From: a virus
IMG/VR virus record: IMGVR_UViG_3300027852_000127
Coordinates: 1-31,575 of that record
Strand: one strand, 5' to 3'
DNA: 31,575 bases
The translations under genes and the position numbers were made by a program. Shown here in pieces: positions 20,546 to 29,891 of the stretch. Below the pieces are notes generated by a model. It saw nothing but the letters and a program-made list of their open reading frames with translations. It searched no databases and was not told the origin of the DNA. The stretch's first letter is position 1. Each line of letters opens with the position of its first letter.

Positions 20546-23476
20546 ATGAGTGTGATGAAGCTAGGTATTGTTTTTGATGTTAAAAATGACAAATTTAAAA
20601 GTGAGGTTAAAGAAAGTACTGTCGCTATTGAAAACTTTAGTAGAAGCGCGAAAGGTGCAGGCTCGGCTACGTTACGCTTAAGTAATAACACTCAAAGAGC
20701 AGATGTCCAAAATCAACAATTTGCTAAATCATTAAATACTAGTAGCACCGCTTTAGCTACAACAACAAAACACGCTCATGCCGCACACGGCTCAATTACT
20801 GATATGGTTAAATCTATGATGATCATGTCAGCAGTAATGGGAACCGTAGGCTTAGGTGCTAAACTTGTAACAGATTTAGCAACGTTTCAAGACTTGCGCG
20901 TACGCTTACGTGGCCTGAGTGACAGTACTGTTGATTACGCTGACAAAGAAAGTTTTTTAATTAGCTTGGCAAAAGAACATCATAAAGAGCTAACCGGCTT
21001 AGCCAGTGGTTATGCAGGTTTATCGGTAATGGTTAAAGAAAACATTATTAATGATGAACAAGCAAGGTTAATGCTCGAAGGTTTATCAAATGCCGCATCA
21101 GAAACGGGCGCAGATGCGGCTAATTTAAAACAGGTGCTTTACGGCTTGAATCAGGTGCTAGGCCAAGGCACAGTGCAAGCTCAAGAATTAAGCCAAGTGG
21201 TTGAGCCAATGCCAGGGTTGCTAAGTAAATTAGCACGTGCTGCGGGGCAAGAAACTGGCGCAGCTTTTAGAAAATTAGTAGGTGAGGGGAAAGTCACTAG
21301 CGAAATGTTCGCTAAATATATGGTAACTGCGCTAAACGAATATGATGGCGCAGCAGCAAAGACAGCAAATAATATTAATGCAAAGTTTGCTAACGTAAGC
21401 ACAGCTTATTTATTGCTTGCTAAAAATCTAGAACAACCCATTAATAATGCCTTATTGCCGGTACTTGATGTTTTGACCGCCGGCTTAATTTCACTTAGTG
21501 AAAATACTGATACCGTAAGCAATGTAGTATTTGGTAGCTTTGCGCTTGCTATGGCTCATGCTGTTAATGCCTTGTCGAATAAAGCCGCTGCTATTGTAAA
21601 AGACACGGTAGCGACTAGAGCATCTAACCAAGCAAATCTCATGCTAACAAAATCTGAGTTAGCTCAAGCACAGCTAGCAAATCAACGTGCGATTCAAGAG
21701 CAAGCAGCCGCACAACGCATGCTTAAGAATGCTCAGAATACAACCATTAGATCTAAAGCGATAACAAATTTAGCAAGAGCAAATGGACAGTTAGCAGCAA
21801 GTGAAAAACTTGTTGCCCTTGCAACGAATAATGTAGCGATAGCTACAAATAAAGCAAACACTGCCCGAAGAGCTGGTGCTGCGGCATTGGGATTGTTGGG
21901 TGGTCCTGCAGGTGTTGCTATGCTTGCCGCTTACGCGATTGGTAGCTATGCCATGAGCGCCGCTGATGCAGCCAGAGAAAGTGTGAATTTAGCTGAAAAA
22001 ATAGGATTGGCAGATAAAAAACTGACAGAGCTAACTACAAAACAACTTAGTTTGAGACTGTTTAACTTAGAAAATGATCCCGCTGCAGAAATAGATAAAG
22101 CTCGCTTAAGAACCCTAAAAGCACAAGAAGAATACAACAGAGTGCAAGCAGCTAGAGGCTTTAAAAACCCTAATAAAGAAACAGATAAAACGGTTTTAAA
22201 TCGCGATGTAGAAATTGAAGCATTGGAAGCAAAGTTTGCAAAAACTAAAGAGCTTAAAGATAAAATAAATGAACTACTTGCTGCTCCCGTAAGTTCTGAG
22301 CCAAAACCAAAGGCAGGACAAGACAACAATTCACTCGATGTTTTTGCACAACAAGAAGAAGCCTTAAGCCGCCAACTTGCTTTGCTGGGCGAAACAACAC
22401 AATTAGCCAACGCGGAGTATGAAACCACATTAGGCAAGTACAAAGATTTATTGCCAGGGCAAAAAGCCTCGCTGCTTAATTTGGCGCAAGAAATTGACGC
22501 TAAGAATAAAGCGCTAACTGCAGACAAAGAATCGGTTAATCAAGCAAAAGAGCTTAAAAGCACGGCAGACAGTTATGCTAACTCACTGCAAAGAAAAGCA
22601 GAACTAACTAGCGAGTCAAGCAATGTTGCTCAACTTAATTATGAAATTGAACACGGCAGTTTAAAAGGCATTAATGACGAGTTAAGAACTCAGTTAGAGC
22701 TTTTGGCACAAAAAGCTGATGCTACGGCAGCATTGGGCGAACAGCAGTTGCCATTTTGGCAGCAAATGAAAGAACACATTAGCTCTACGTCGCAAGATTT
22801 TGACACTATGTGGGGTAATACCTTTAACAGCTTTGCCCAAAATATGGGTGACGCAGTTAGTACGTCAATCATGGAAGGACAAAACTTTGGCGACACCATG
22901 AGAAACATTGCTCGTTCGGCGATAAAAGAAGTGATCTCAGGTTTAGTGCAGATTGGTGTTAAAAAGCTAGCCCTTTCTGCTATTGAAAAAGTAATAGGCA
23001 CAACAGGTGCAGCAACGAATGTGGCTTTAGCAGCTACAACAGGTACGGCCATGGCTGCAAGTTATGCCCCAGCGGCTGCTTTTGCGTCGTTAGCCAGTTT
23101 TGGTGCTAACGCCGTGCCAGCCTCAGCAGGTATTGCCACCACGTTTGCCTTAACCGAAGGCTTAGCGTTAGCGGGTATGGCACATGACGGTATCGATGAA
23201 ATACCGTCAGAAGGTACGTGGTTACTCGACAAAGGTGAACGTGTTGTAGACAACAGAACGAACCAAGACTTAAAACAATACCTGAACAATAGCCAGTCTG
23301 GTGGCTCAGCCCCCATTATTTATCTCACCAATAAAATTACCATTGAAGGCAACGGTAACAGTAACGCTGATATTGAAAGCGCCATTAACTTATCAACCGA
23401 AAAAATGCGTGCTGATTTATATGAAGACTTTTCCACCAATGGCGCACTTACGCAACAACTTAAGGCAGCAATGTAA
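20546..23476 (+). CDS. tape measure protein
   Basis: A 976-aa protein that sets tail length and is ejected with the DNA. The N-terminal tape-measure domain (residues about 85-270) has FQDLRVRLRGLSDSTVDYAD, LTGLASGYAGLSVMV, LKQVLYGLNQVLGQGTVQAQ and ELSQVVEPMPGLLSKLARAA. Helical and Ala-rich regions follow, with hydrophobic spans near 445-470 (AALGLLGGPAGVAMLAAYAI). Coiled coil runs from about 510 to 720. A lambda-type C-terminal segment contains TSQDFDTMWGNTFNSFAQNM and GDTMRNIARSAIKEVISGLV. By the usual 0.15 nm per residue the tail would be roughly 145 nm long. It overlaps the next gene by one base. Confidence 0.93.
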   Translation: MSVMKLGIVFDVKNDKFKSEVKESTVAIENFSRSAKGAGSATLRLSNNTQRADVQNQQFAKSLNTSSTALATTTKHAHAAHGSITDMVKSMMIMSAVMGTVGLGAKLVTDLATFQDLRVRLRGLSDSTVDYADKESFLISLAKEHHKELTGLASGYAGLSVMVKENIINDEQARLMLEGLSNAASETGADAANLKQVLYGLNQVLGQGTVQAQELSQVVEPMPGLLSKLARAAGQETGAAFRKLVGEGKVTSEMFAKYMVTALNEYDGAAAKTANNINAKFANVSTAYLLLAKNLEQPINNALLPVLDVLTAGLISLSENTDTVSNVVFGSFALAMAHAVNALSNKAAAIVKDTVATRASNQANLMLTKSELAQAQLANQRAIQEQAAAQRMLKNAQNTTIRSKAITNLARANGQLAASEKLVALATNNVAIATNKANTARRAGAAALGLLGGPAGVAMLAAYAIGSYAMSAADAARESVNLAEKIGLADKKLTELTTKQLSLRLFNLENDPAAEIDKARLRTLKAQEEYNRVQAARGFKNPNKETDKTVLNRDVEIEALEAKFAKTKELKDKINELLAAPVSSEPKPKAGQDNNSLDVFAQQEEALSRQLALLGETTQLANAEYETTLGKYKDLLPGQKASLLNLAQEIDAKNKALTADKESVNQAKELKSTADSYANSLQRKAELTSESSNVAQLNYEIEHGSLKGINDELRTQLELLAQKADATAALGEQQLPFWQQMKEHISSTSQDFDTMWGNTFNSFAQNMGDAVSTSIMEGQNFGDTMRNIARSAIKEVISGLVQIGVKKLALSAIEKVIGTTGAATNVALAATTGTAMAASYAPAAAFASLASFGANAVPASAGIATTFALTEGLALAGMAHDGIDEIPSEGTWLLDKGERVVDNRTNQDLKQYLNNSQSGGSAPIIYLTNKITIEGNGNSNADIESAINLSTEKMRADLYEDFSTNGALTQQLKAAM

Positions 23477-24075
23477 TGACTATTATTGATTTACCCGCCA
23501 TTGACCCAAGCGCTAGCAGCTTTATGGTGATCCCGGCGAGCACGGCTGATTTTAATCCGTATTCGCAAATAGAACAGGTAGCAGAAGAGCCTGGCGACAA
23601 ATGGCAGGCAAAAATAACCTGGACCAACTTACCGCACATGCTAGGCCGCGACATTCGTGGCGCGTTAATGGGCTTGCGTGGGCAAGTAAACCAATTGCGC
23701 GCAAAAGATTTTGCTCACCAAAACTTAGGCAGCTGGGCTGGCACTGCGCGGGTAAAAGGCAGCGGCCAATACGGTATTGCTTTAACGGTAGACGGTTTAG
23801 CCGTTAACGGCCTAGTGGGTAAAATTGGTGACCGGTTTCAGCTGGGTAAACGCTTGCATGAGCTAACCCAAGATGCAACAACCAATGCGCTGGGTGAAGT
23901 TACCTTGAAATTTGTACCTGAAATTATCACTCCACCCGCTGACAATACGCTGCTTATTGTAACCGAGCCAACGGGCTTGTTTATGTTAGAAGACCCAAAA
24001 CAAATTCCAGACTTTTCTCATTCGCCCCGGGTGTTTAAAAGTATTTCAATAACATTAATAGAGAGCTTACGTTAA
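23476..24075 (+). CDS. distal minor tail protein
   Basis: A 199-aa beta-rich protein directly after the tape measure and therefore likely to form the ring that closes the tail tube at its tip. It has KWQAKITWTNLPHMLGRDIR, GALMGLRGQVNQLRAKDF and an OB/galectin-like repeat region (LTVDGLAVNGLVGKIGDRFQ, LGEVTLKFVPEIITPPADN). This spacing (a G-L-R-G-x-x-x-x-L/F segment followed by a barrel) is common among tail proteins that come before the DUF2163-type hub. It overlaps both neighbours by one base. Confidence 0.75.
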   Translation: MTIIDLPAIDPSASSFMVIPASTADFNPYSQIEQVAEEPGDKWQAKITWTNLPHMLGRDIRGALMGLRGQVNQLRAKDFAHQNLGSWAGTARVKGSGQYGIALTVDGLAVNGLVGKIGDRFQLGKRLHELTQDATTNALGEVTLKFVPEIITPPADNTLLIVTEPTGLFMLEDPKQIPDFSHSPRVFKSISITLIESLR

Positions 24076-24704
24076 TGCGATTTTCAACGGTAATTCAAAA
24101 TGCCATTTTAAGCGACCAGCCACAGCGCATTCGTTATTTTTTAAAGCTGCAATGGCCCAGTGGTTGGTTATATGTGCACAGTGGTTTGGGCGAGCGCGTT
24201 TACAAAGGCAATACCTATTTGGGCGTTGGCGAACTTGGCAGTATTGGTCAAGTGCAAGAAGACGGCAAAGGTAATGCTAAGCGCTTGTCTATTTCGTTGT
24301 CGATAACCGACCCCGCGTTAGTGCGTGATGTGTTAGCTGATGATCCGATTGGCAATAATGCAGAGCTTGACATTGTTGTGCTTGATGAAAACTTAAAAAT
24401 ACTAGATGGTGATTTGCTATTTAGCGGCACCATTGGCGATTTAGATGTTGTTAAAAGTGGCATTGCTAAGGTAACAGTTAGCCTGGTCGATTGGCTAGAA
24501 ATTTGGAATAGCCCGATTGAAAATAATATGTATTCTGATGCCGCCCAACAAGCGCTTTACCCGGGAGATAAATTTTTCAATCAAGTGGAATTGTTGGCGT
24601 CAAAGCCGCTGAATTCTGGCGTTGCTGGCACACCTGTAGGAGGTGTAAGTAGCGGCTACAGCGGCGGTGGCGGAAATAGTGTAAGTAGGAAAAGATTAAG
24701 ATGA
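24075..24704 (+). CDS. minor tail/hub protein (DUF2163-like position)
   Basis: A 209-aa protein. The beta-rich core begins YFLKLQWPSGWLYVHSGLGE and includes VYKGNTYLGVGELGSIG, RLSISLSITDPALVRDVLAD, LDGDLLFSGTIGDLDVVK and VSLVDWLEIWNSP, as in baseplate hub or DUF2163-like proteins that link the distal ring to the tip. The last 25 residues change to a Gly/Ser-rich flexible tail ending in basic SVSRKRLR. The stop overlaps the NlpC-like gene by ATGA. Confidence 0.72.
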   Translation: MRFSTVIQNAILSDQPQRIRYFLKLQWPSGWLYVHSGLGERVYKGNTYLGVGELGSIGQVQEDGKGNAKRLSISLSITDPALVRDVLADDPIGNNAELDIVVLDENLKILDGDLLFSGTIGDLDVVKSGIAKVTVSLVDWLEIWNSPIENNMYSDAAQQALYPGDKFFNQVELLASKPLNSGVAGTPVGGVSSGYSGGGGNSVSRKRLR

Positions 24705-25099
24705 GTTTAGCTATTATTAAAGCATTTATTCAAGCGCATAAAAACAAGCCCTTTGTTTGGGGCGAAAACGATTGCTGTTTATTTGCAGCCAATGCGGTGC
24801 TTGCCGTAACAAGTGTTGATTTAGCCCCAGAGTTTCGTGGTAAATACCGCACTGAACTTGGTGCTGCACGCGCGTTGAAAAAACACGGTTACACGTCAAT
24901 TGAGATGTTGCTTAATGCCAAGTTAGGCCAAGCTATAGCACCGTTAAGTGCCAAAAATGGTGACGTGGCGTTGGTAAAGAATCATCAAGGGCAATTAGCC
25001 GCAGGGGTTATTTTTAGAAGTAGTGTTTATTGCGTTAGCCCCACGGGCTTAAGTCAGTTGCCTTTGGCCAGTATTATAAATGTATGGAGGGTTAAATAA
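24701..25099 (+). CDS. NlpC/P60-like tail peptidase (DUF6950 type)
   Basis: A 132-aa protein. FVWGENDCCLFAANAVLAV places a Cys (Cys25 after Asp24) in the W-G-x-N-D-C pattern of DUF6950/NlpC-P60-like phage proteins, and NGDVALVKNHQGQLAAGVIF plus SPTGLSQLPL match the later strand-His region (the likely His is in KNHQG). It corresponds to lambda K by position, and may trim peptidoglycan during DNA injection or assist tip assembly. The second Cys (26) is unusual but does not change the pattern. Confidence 0.8.
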   Translation: MSLAIIKAFIQAHKNKPFVWGENDCCLFAANAVLAVTSVDLAPEFRGKYRTELGAARALKKHGYTSIEMLLNAKLGQAIAPLSAKNGDVALVKNHQGQLAAGVIFRSSVYCVSPTGLSQLPLASIINVWRVK

Positions 25100-28000
25100 T
25101 GCCACCAGTCGTTATTGGCGTTGTTGCTTATGCAGGTGCCACTGCCGCCGGTTATGCCGTAGCATCAGCAGTAGCTATTGGTATTGGCGCGGCGATAGCC
25201 ACGTATGCTGTAACTGAGGCCATGACTCCTGAGCTTGGCGATATGGGTGAAGGTGCTGGTGGCGACCAAAACCTAACGGTTGGCGGTGTTCAAGCTCGCC
25301 GCCTTGTTTACGGTGAAGCCGTGATCAGTGGCGGTATTGTGGGCTATGGCACCTATACCGACAATGAAAGCGACAAGTGGCATGTAATGACCATTGCTAT
25401 TGCAGATCACGAATGTGAAAGCATTGCCTTGTACGATATTGAAGGCAAGCTGCATGATGAGCCTGGCATGAGCAGCCGCTTTAAAATGGCTACTCACCTG
25501 GGCGACCAAACCACCGTTTGCCCCGTAGCTAAGCGTTATTGCGACGGCTGGACCAATGACCATATAGGTTTTGGCTTAAGTTACGTTACCTTAGAGGTTA
25601 AAATTGACCCTGATTTTTTCCCTAACGGCATTAATGCTGTGCGCTTTAAGGTAAAGGGTAAGCGTATTTACGATGTGCGAAAAGACGGGTCTATGGGCGG
25701 CTTGGGTAGTCACAGGTTTAACGATGCTACAACGTGGGAGCATTCAGCTAATCCTATTCTAGCGGCCGCTGACTTTGCCCGTTTTGGCGGCTACAAAGAG
25801 CAACCCAGCAATCGATTTGACTGGCCCGACATTGCTGCTCAAGCAAATGCTTGTGACGAAGTGGTTAATTTCACCGACAGCAACGGCCTTGCAGCTACTG
25901 AAAATCGCTTTACGTGTAACGGTACTTTATTAAAAAGCCAAAGTCCGAGTGCCGGTATGCAACATTTGTTGTCGGCTTGTGCCGGTAAAATGTATAACGT
26001 TGCAGGTAAAATTTACCTTAAAGCCGGTGTTTACCAAGGCGCACCTACCATGGTGCTAGATAAAAGCCATGCTGCAGCTGACATAAGCTATAAACCCCAT
26101 ACGCCGATAAAAGAGCGAACCAATACGGTGCGTACGTCGTTTGTTAATCCTAAAAAGTATTACCAGTTAACGGATGCACCGCCGACTGAAAACGCTATTT
26201 ATAAAGCCGCTGACGGTATGAAGCTTGAGCAAAGCGTTGAGCTGAAAATGACTAACTCTGAAACTATGTGCCAGCGCATTGGTAAGAATCAGTTAGAGCA
26301 AAATCGCTCAGGGTTTTCATTACGTTTTCCAATGTTTGCCATTGGCTTATTAGTGATGCCAGGCCAAGCGGTTACCATAAACCTACCAGAAGACGGCATT
26401 GTTAATGCGGAGTTTAAATGTGTTGACTGGGCGTGGGACAGCAAAAAACGCACGGCAGTACTTACGTTCGGCAAAGACGATGACAGCTTATATTCTGACA
26501 GTTTTCAGCCCAACGAAGCCGCGCTGATTGGCAATGACTTTGTTGACCATTTTGAAATGCTCGAATTTGTCGCAAATGCTATTACCTGGACTGACGCCGC
26601 TGGCATACGTGACAACCAAGGCCGATTGTCGTGGGTTTATGACGAAAACAATGCCGAAATTGAATATAGCGTACAGTTACGCACGATAAACCCAGGCTTT
26701 ATTAGTTATGACGACCCACGGCTAGACCCTGACGACCCAATATATGATCCTTTATTGTCAGCGACAAATAAATACACCTCGCATTATCGTAAAACAACGC
26801 CTGAGCAGTTTATCGACATTAACAGCCTGCCAGCGGCTACTTATGAAGTAAAAGTGGTGGCGCGTAACCGCATGAACCGCACGGTGTTTCAAACCGATAC
26901 CATTGTTATTAGCAAAGAACCTGCAGGCATTAAAGACATGGCCGGTTGGGACGTTTTGCCAAGCTCAGGCGCTGATGTAACTGATTACGATGATAGCCGC
27001 ATAAGTAATGCAGAAATTACAGGTTTTGTTACCGACTCGTTATATGCTAGCGAGAAAGCCGTGTTACAAGCACAAATTGACAAGTCAATAACCACTTGGT
27101 TTTTAGATAATGCCCCTGCTTTAAGTAACGAGCCCGCGGTAAATTGGAAGACTGCAGACGATAAAAACATTCATTTAGGTGATTTGTATTACGACAATTT
27201 AACTGGTTATTCCTACCGTTTCATGGTTAACCTTGGTGTGTATCAGTGGACGAAAGTTAGCGACAGCGATGTGACTAAAGCCTTAGCTGATGCTGCACAA
27301 GCACAAGATACTGCTGACAGTAAACGCCGAGTATTTGTTGCTCAGCCGGTAACGCCTTACGACATTGGCGATTTATGGGATACAGGCGCAGGCATAATGC
27401 GCAGCACTATTAATAGAGCAACAGGTAGTTTTGTTAGTACTGATTGGACTTTGGTGGGTGATGTAACTGATTATAATTTATCAACATCGCTTTCACTAAT
27501 TTCATCATCGGGCATACAGGTAAAAGGTGCCACGGCTAAAATGACAAGTGGCACAGTTTGGACTGAGCAAGTTTATTCAAAAGAGGCTTATTCAGGTGGC
27601 GCTTATGCTAGCGCGATAATAGACCAAGCCAATGCGTATCTCATGTTTGGTTTAAATAGCGACCCGACTTATAACACAAATTATAATTCAATCGATTATG
27701 CAATATATGCCAAAGCTGGTGGTTGGCTCGCTGTATATGAAAATGGTGAAAATAAAGTGTTAGACTCTGTACAAAACTATGTTGCAGGTGATCATTTAGC
27801 CGTGGTATATGACGGCGTTAATGTTATCTATTACAAAAACGGCAGTGCAATTAGAACTGTTGCTGCGACAGCAAATAAAGTATTGAGCTTTGATTCAAGT
27901 TTTTACAACATTGGTAGTTCTATTAGCTCAATTCAATTTAGTACTTATGCAAATTTAAACAATGCCGCAATCGCTGCCCAAGCCCAAGCAGATTTAGCCG

Positions 28001-29325
28001 AAACCACGGCTAAAGCTTATGCCGACGGCATTGTAACAGCAGAGGAAGCCAGAGCCATAGCTGACGCACAGGCTAAAGCCGATGCGGCGCGGTTAACGCA
28101 GTCAAACCTAACGCTACATAGCTGGAATGGCTTAGCGCCCCATGTTATGCCCGCTGGCTCGCCTCTAGCGCTTGGTTTTAGTACTACCGAGTATATAGAT
28201 CATTACTCTGATTATGTTCCTGTTAAAAAAGGCGAAACATTGCACTGGGAAATGTGGGCCAAACAAACCGGCACCACTGTGCGCGCATACATGGGTATTG
28301 AACGTTATGATCGCAATAAAAAGTACATTGGTATCAATGCTGGTATAATTTATGGTGGTTTACATAATACTTTATTGCCGACTAGCTGGACTAAATTCAC
28401 TTTTTCTCACGCTTTGCCAGAAGCCCATACCCCCTATAATGGTTCAGACGGTAACGAAGTTTGTTTTGTTCGAACGATAGTTTTAATGAATTATTACACT
28501 ACAGGCCAAGCCTATTACAGCGGTTATCGTTTATACCGCGTTCCCGACCAACAATACATGCCGAACTTAGTGTCGGCGGGTGCCGGCACAGCACTAAACA
28601 TTAACCCGTTGACGTCTCAAGACAACGGCAGTACTGCGAAAATCACAATTGCAAGTCACACCCGCCAATACGGTTTTGGCTTGCTCTCGCTCAATGCCGG
28701 TTCAATCACAGGACTATCATTTAACACTAAATATTATGTGTTTTACGACGATCCAACGTATAGCGGTGGCGCTGTAACTTATCAAGTAACGACAACGCTA
28801 CAGACTATTGCTGCTAGTAACCACCGCATTTTTGTATCGAGCATTACCACTGCAACTGATGGTGGAGGTACTACTAATCCCCCGCCAGATGATTGCGTTG
28901 CGTTAGACATGTATTTAACTGAAAAGTTAAAAGCGAATAACGTTAAAGCAGGCGATACGCTTGATTTATGGTGGCAAGGCAAAAAATCGGTCAAAGGCAA
29001 GGTTTTACAAGCGAAAAAGCTTGAACAAAAACACGTTGTCTATGAAATAGAAACAAGCTCCGGTGCTATTGTTAGGGTGAGCGAAAGCACGCCGCTTGAA
29101 TTTGAAAACCATGTGATCATTACTCCGAAAGAGTTGGTTGTTGGCCAAGATAAACTTGCCACCTTAAAAGATAGTGATCAAACGCTTAATTGGGAAACGG
29201 TAACGCGATGTGAAATTGTCGGCGAACAAGCGGTAATGCACATATCAGTGGGGAATGGCAGCTTTGCCGCTGGCATTAACCCTAATAACCGTATTATTAC
29301 CCATAACGCACAGTATAAGCCGTAA
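25099..29325 (+). CDS. tail tip attachment protein (lambda J-like) with C-terminal Hint domain
   Basis: A 1408-aa central tip protein for receptor binding. The N-terminal 45 residues are hydrophobic and Ala/Gly-rich; then comes the J-like core (NLTVGGVQARRLVYGEAVIS, KWHVMTIAIADHECESIALY, FARFGGYKEQPSNRFDWPDI). A fibronectin-like module lies near 515-610. Two Gly/Tyr-rich lectin-like modules lie at about 807-950 and 1005-1150, joined by an Ala-rich helical linker (AQAQADLAETTAKAYADGIV). A beta module (SITGLSFNTKYYVFYDD) follows, then a Hint/intein-like domain from Cys1266 (DDCVALDMYL) to His1402-Asn1403 (RIITHN) with five residues after it. The block-B T-x-x-H is replaced by S-E-S-T. The C-terminal modules are the likely host-range part. 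Confidence 0.88.
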   Translation: MPPVVIGVVAYAGATAAGYAVASAVAIGIGAAIATYAVTEAMTPELGDMGEGAGGDQNLTVGGVQARRLVYGEAVISGGIVGYGTYTDNESDKWHVMTIAIADHECESIALYDIEGKLHDEPGMSSRFKMATHLGDQTTVCPVAKRYCDGWTNDHIGFGLSYVTLEVKIDPDFFPNGINAVRFKVKGKRIYDVRKDGSMGGLGSHRFNDATTWEHSANPILAAADFARFGGYKEQPSNRFDWPDIAAQANACDEVVNFTDSNGLAATENRFTCNGTLLKSQSPSAGMQHLLSACAGKMYNVAGKIYLKAGVYQGAPTMVLDKSHAAADISYKPHTPIKERTNTVRTSFVNPKKYYQLTDAPPTENAIYKAADGMKLEQSVELKMTNSETMCQRIGKNQLEQNRSGFSLRFPMFAIGLLVMPGQAVTINLPEDGIVNAEFKCVDWAWDSKKRTAVLTFGKDDDSLYSDSFQPNEAALIGNDFVDHFEMLEFVANAITWTDAAGIRDNQGRLSWVYDENNAEIEYSVQLRTINPGFISYDDPRLDPDDPIYDPLLSATNKYTSHYRKTTPEQFIDINSLPAATYEVKVVARNRMNRTVFQTDTIVISKEPAGIKDMAGWDVLPSSGADVTDYDDSRISNAEITGFVTDSLYASEKAVLQAQIDKSITTWFLDNAPALSNEPAVNWKTADDKNIHLGDLYYDNLTGYSYRFMVNLGVYQWTKVSDSDVTKALADAAQAQDTADSKRRVFVAQPVTPYDIGDLWDTGAGIMRSTINRATGSFVSTDWTLVGDVTDYNLSTSLSLISSSGIQVKGATAKMTSGTVWTEQVYSKEAYSGGAYASAIIDQANAYLMFGLNSDPTYNTNYNSIDYAIYAKAGGWLAVYENGENKVLDSVQNYVAGDHLAVVYDGVNVIYYKNGSAIRTVAATANKVLSFDSSFYNIGSSISSIQFSTYANLNNAAIAAQAQADLAETTAKAYADGIVTAEEARAIADAQAKADAARLTQSNLTLHSWNGLAPHVMPAGSPLALGFSTTEYIDHYSDYVPVKKGETLHWEMWAKQTGTTVRAYMGIERYDRNKKYIGINAGIIYGGLHNTLLPTSWTKFTFSHALPEAHTPYNGSDGNEVCFVRTIVLMNYYTTGQAYYSGYRLYRVPDQQYMPNLVSAGAGTALNINPLTSQDNGSTAKITIASHTRQYGFGLLSLNAGSITGLSFNTKYYVFYDDPTYSGGAVTYQVTTTLQTIAASNHRIFVSSITTATDGGGTTNPPPDDCVALDMYLTEKLKANNVKAGDTLDLWWQGKKSVKGKVLQAKKLEQKHVVYEIETSSGAIVRVSESTPLEFENHVIITPKELVVGQDKLATLKDSDQTLNWETVTRCEIVGEQAVMHISVGNGSFAAGINPNNRIITHNAQYKP

Positions 29326-29337
29326 GTTATTATTAAT
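29326..29337 (+). promoter_or_regulatory. weak third copy of the late dyad
   Basis: GTTATTATTAAT matches 11 of 12 bases of the 14523-14534 dyad, and 29324-29336 is identical to 14521-14533 over 13 bases. It lies just upstream of the last phage gene and overlaps its leader. No hairpin follows. In A/T-rich DNA a chance match is possible. Confidence 0.3.
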
Positions 29338-29347
29338 AGGAATTAAC

Positions 29348-29746
29348 ATGCAAATAACCCCAACAGATTTAACAACTTTAACTTTTACACCGCTTAAAAA
29401 CTCTAATGTAACCCAGCGGGTTTTTAATGTAGTCAATATTGTTAACAGTATTGAAGAACTGCACTTAGTGCTAGTGCATATTGATAAAAAGCACAACGAC
29501 ACAGATGGTGATGGCACACCGGACACACTTGACGCTAAGTTTGGTTTATCTCTGATCAAGAAAGACGGCACATCGGCTTTATTGAATGACAAAGAAGTGA
29601 AAATATCACAAGTACACAGCTTAAATATTGCAAAAATAAGCGACGGTACTATCGACATAGTCGACTGGATAGCTGATATAAGTAATCAGCTAATACCCGT
29701 TGTTGTTAATAAAAAATCTGCATTAACAAGCTGGGGCGGGATTTAG
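29348..29746 (+). CDS. small protein with Ca-binding loop, last phage gene
   Basis: A 132-aa protein. ATG 29348 has AGGA about 8 nt upstream, 22 bp after the tip gene. The sequence is beta-rich at the start (LTTLTFTPLKNSNVTQRVFN, IEELHLVLVHIDKKH) and holds a single DTDGDGTPDTLD loop, the D-x-D-x-D-G-x-x-D pattern of thrombospondin-type-3/dockerin calcium sites. The rest is Leu/Ile/Val-rich (ISDGTIDIVDWIADI). I do not recognise the family. Placed right after a Hint-tailed tip protein, it may be a partner or cap of the fibre; that is inference. Confidence 0.7.
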   Translation: MQITPTDLTTLTFTPLKNSNVTQRVFNVVNIVNSIEELHLVLVHIDKKHNDTDGDGTPDTLDAKFGLSLIKKDGTSALLNDKEVKISQVHSLNIAKISDGTIDIVDWIADISNQLIPVVVNKKSALTSWGGI

Positions 29747-29850
29747 CTTATTAGCTCCAATACCATTCAAGACTTTTGCACTGCAATTCATGAATGCCCG
29801 CCAAGAGCTTTTTAAGTAGCCCAACAAAAATCTCTTAATATCTATAAACC

Positions 29851-29887
29851 ATTTCAATAATAGAAATAGCTTTTCTATTATTGAAAT
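29851..29887 (+). terminator. 16-bp perfect hairpin at the end of the late operon
   Basis: ATTTCAATAATAGAAA (29851-29866), loop TAGCT, then its exact reverse complement (29872-29887). This A/T-rich palindrome lies about 105 bp after the last phage gene and just inside the right-end repeats. It can end transcription from the phage into the host gene and, being symmetric, from either side. Its TTTCA...GAAA content may also contribute to transposase binding. Confidence 0.7.
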
Positions 29888-29891
29888 CTAT

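Noticed and set aside
21946-22527. Minus-strand ORF of 193 aa inside the tape measure gene
   Set aside because: Antisense to Ala/Lys-rich helical coding sequence, Ser/Ala-rich, no start signals; a composition shadow.
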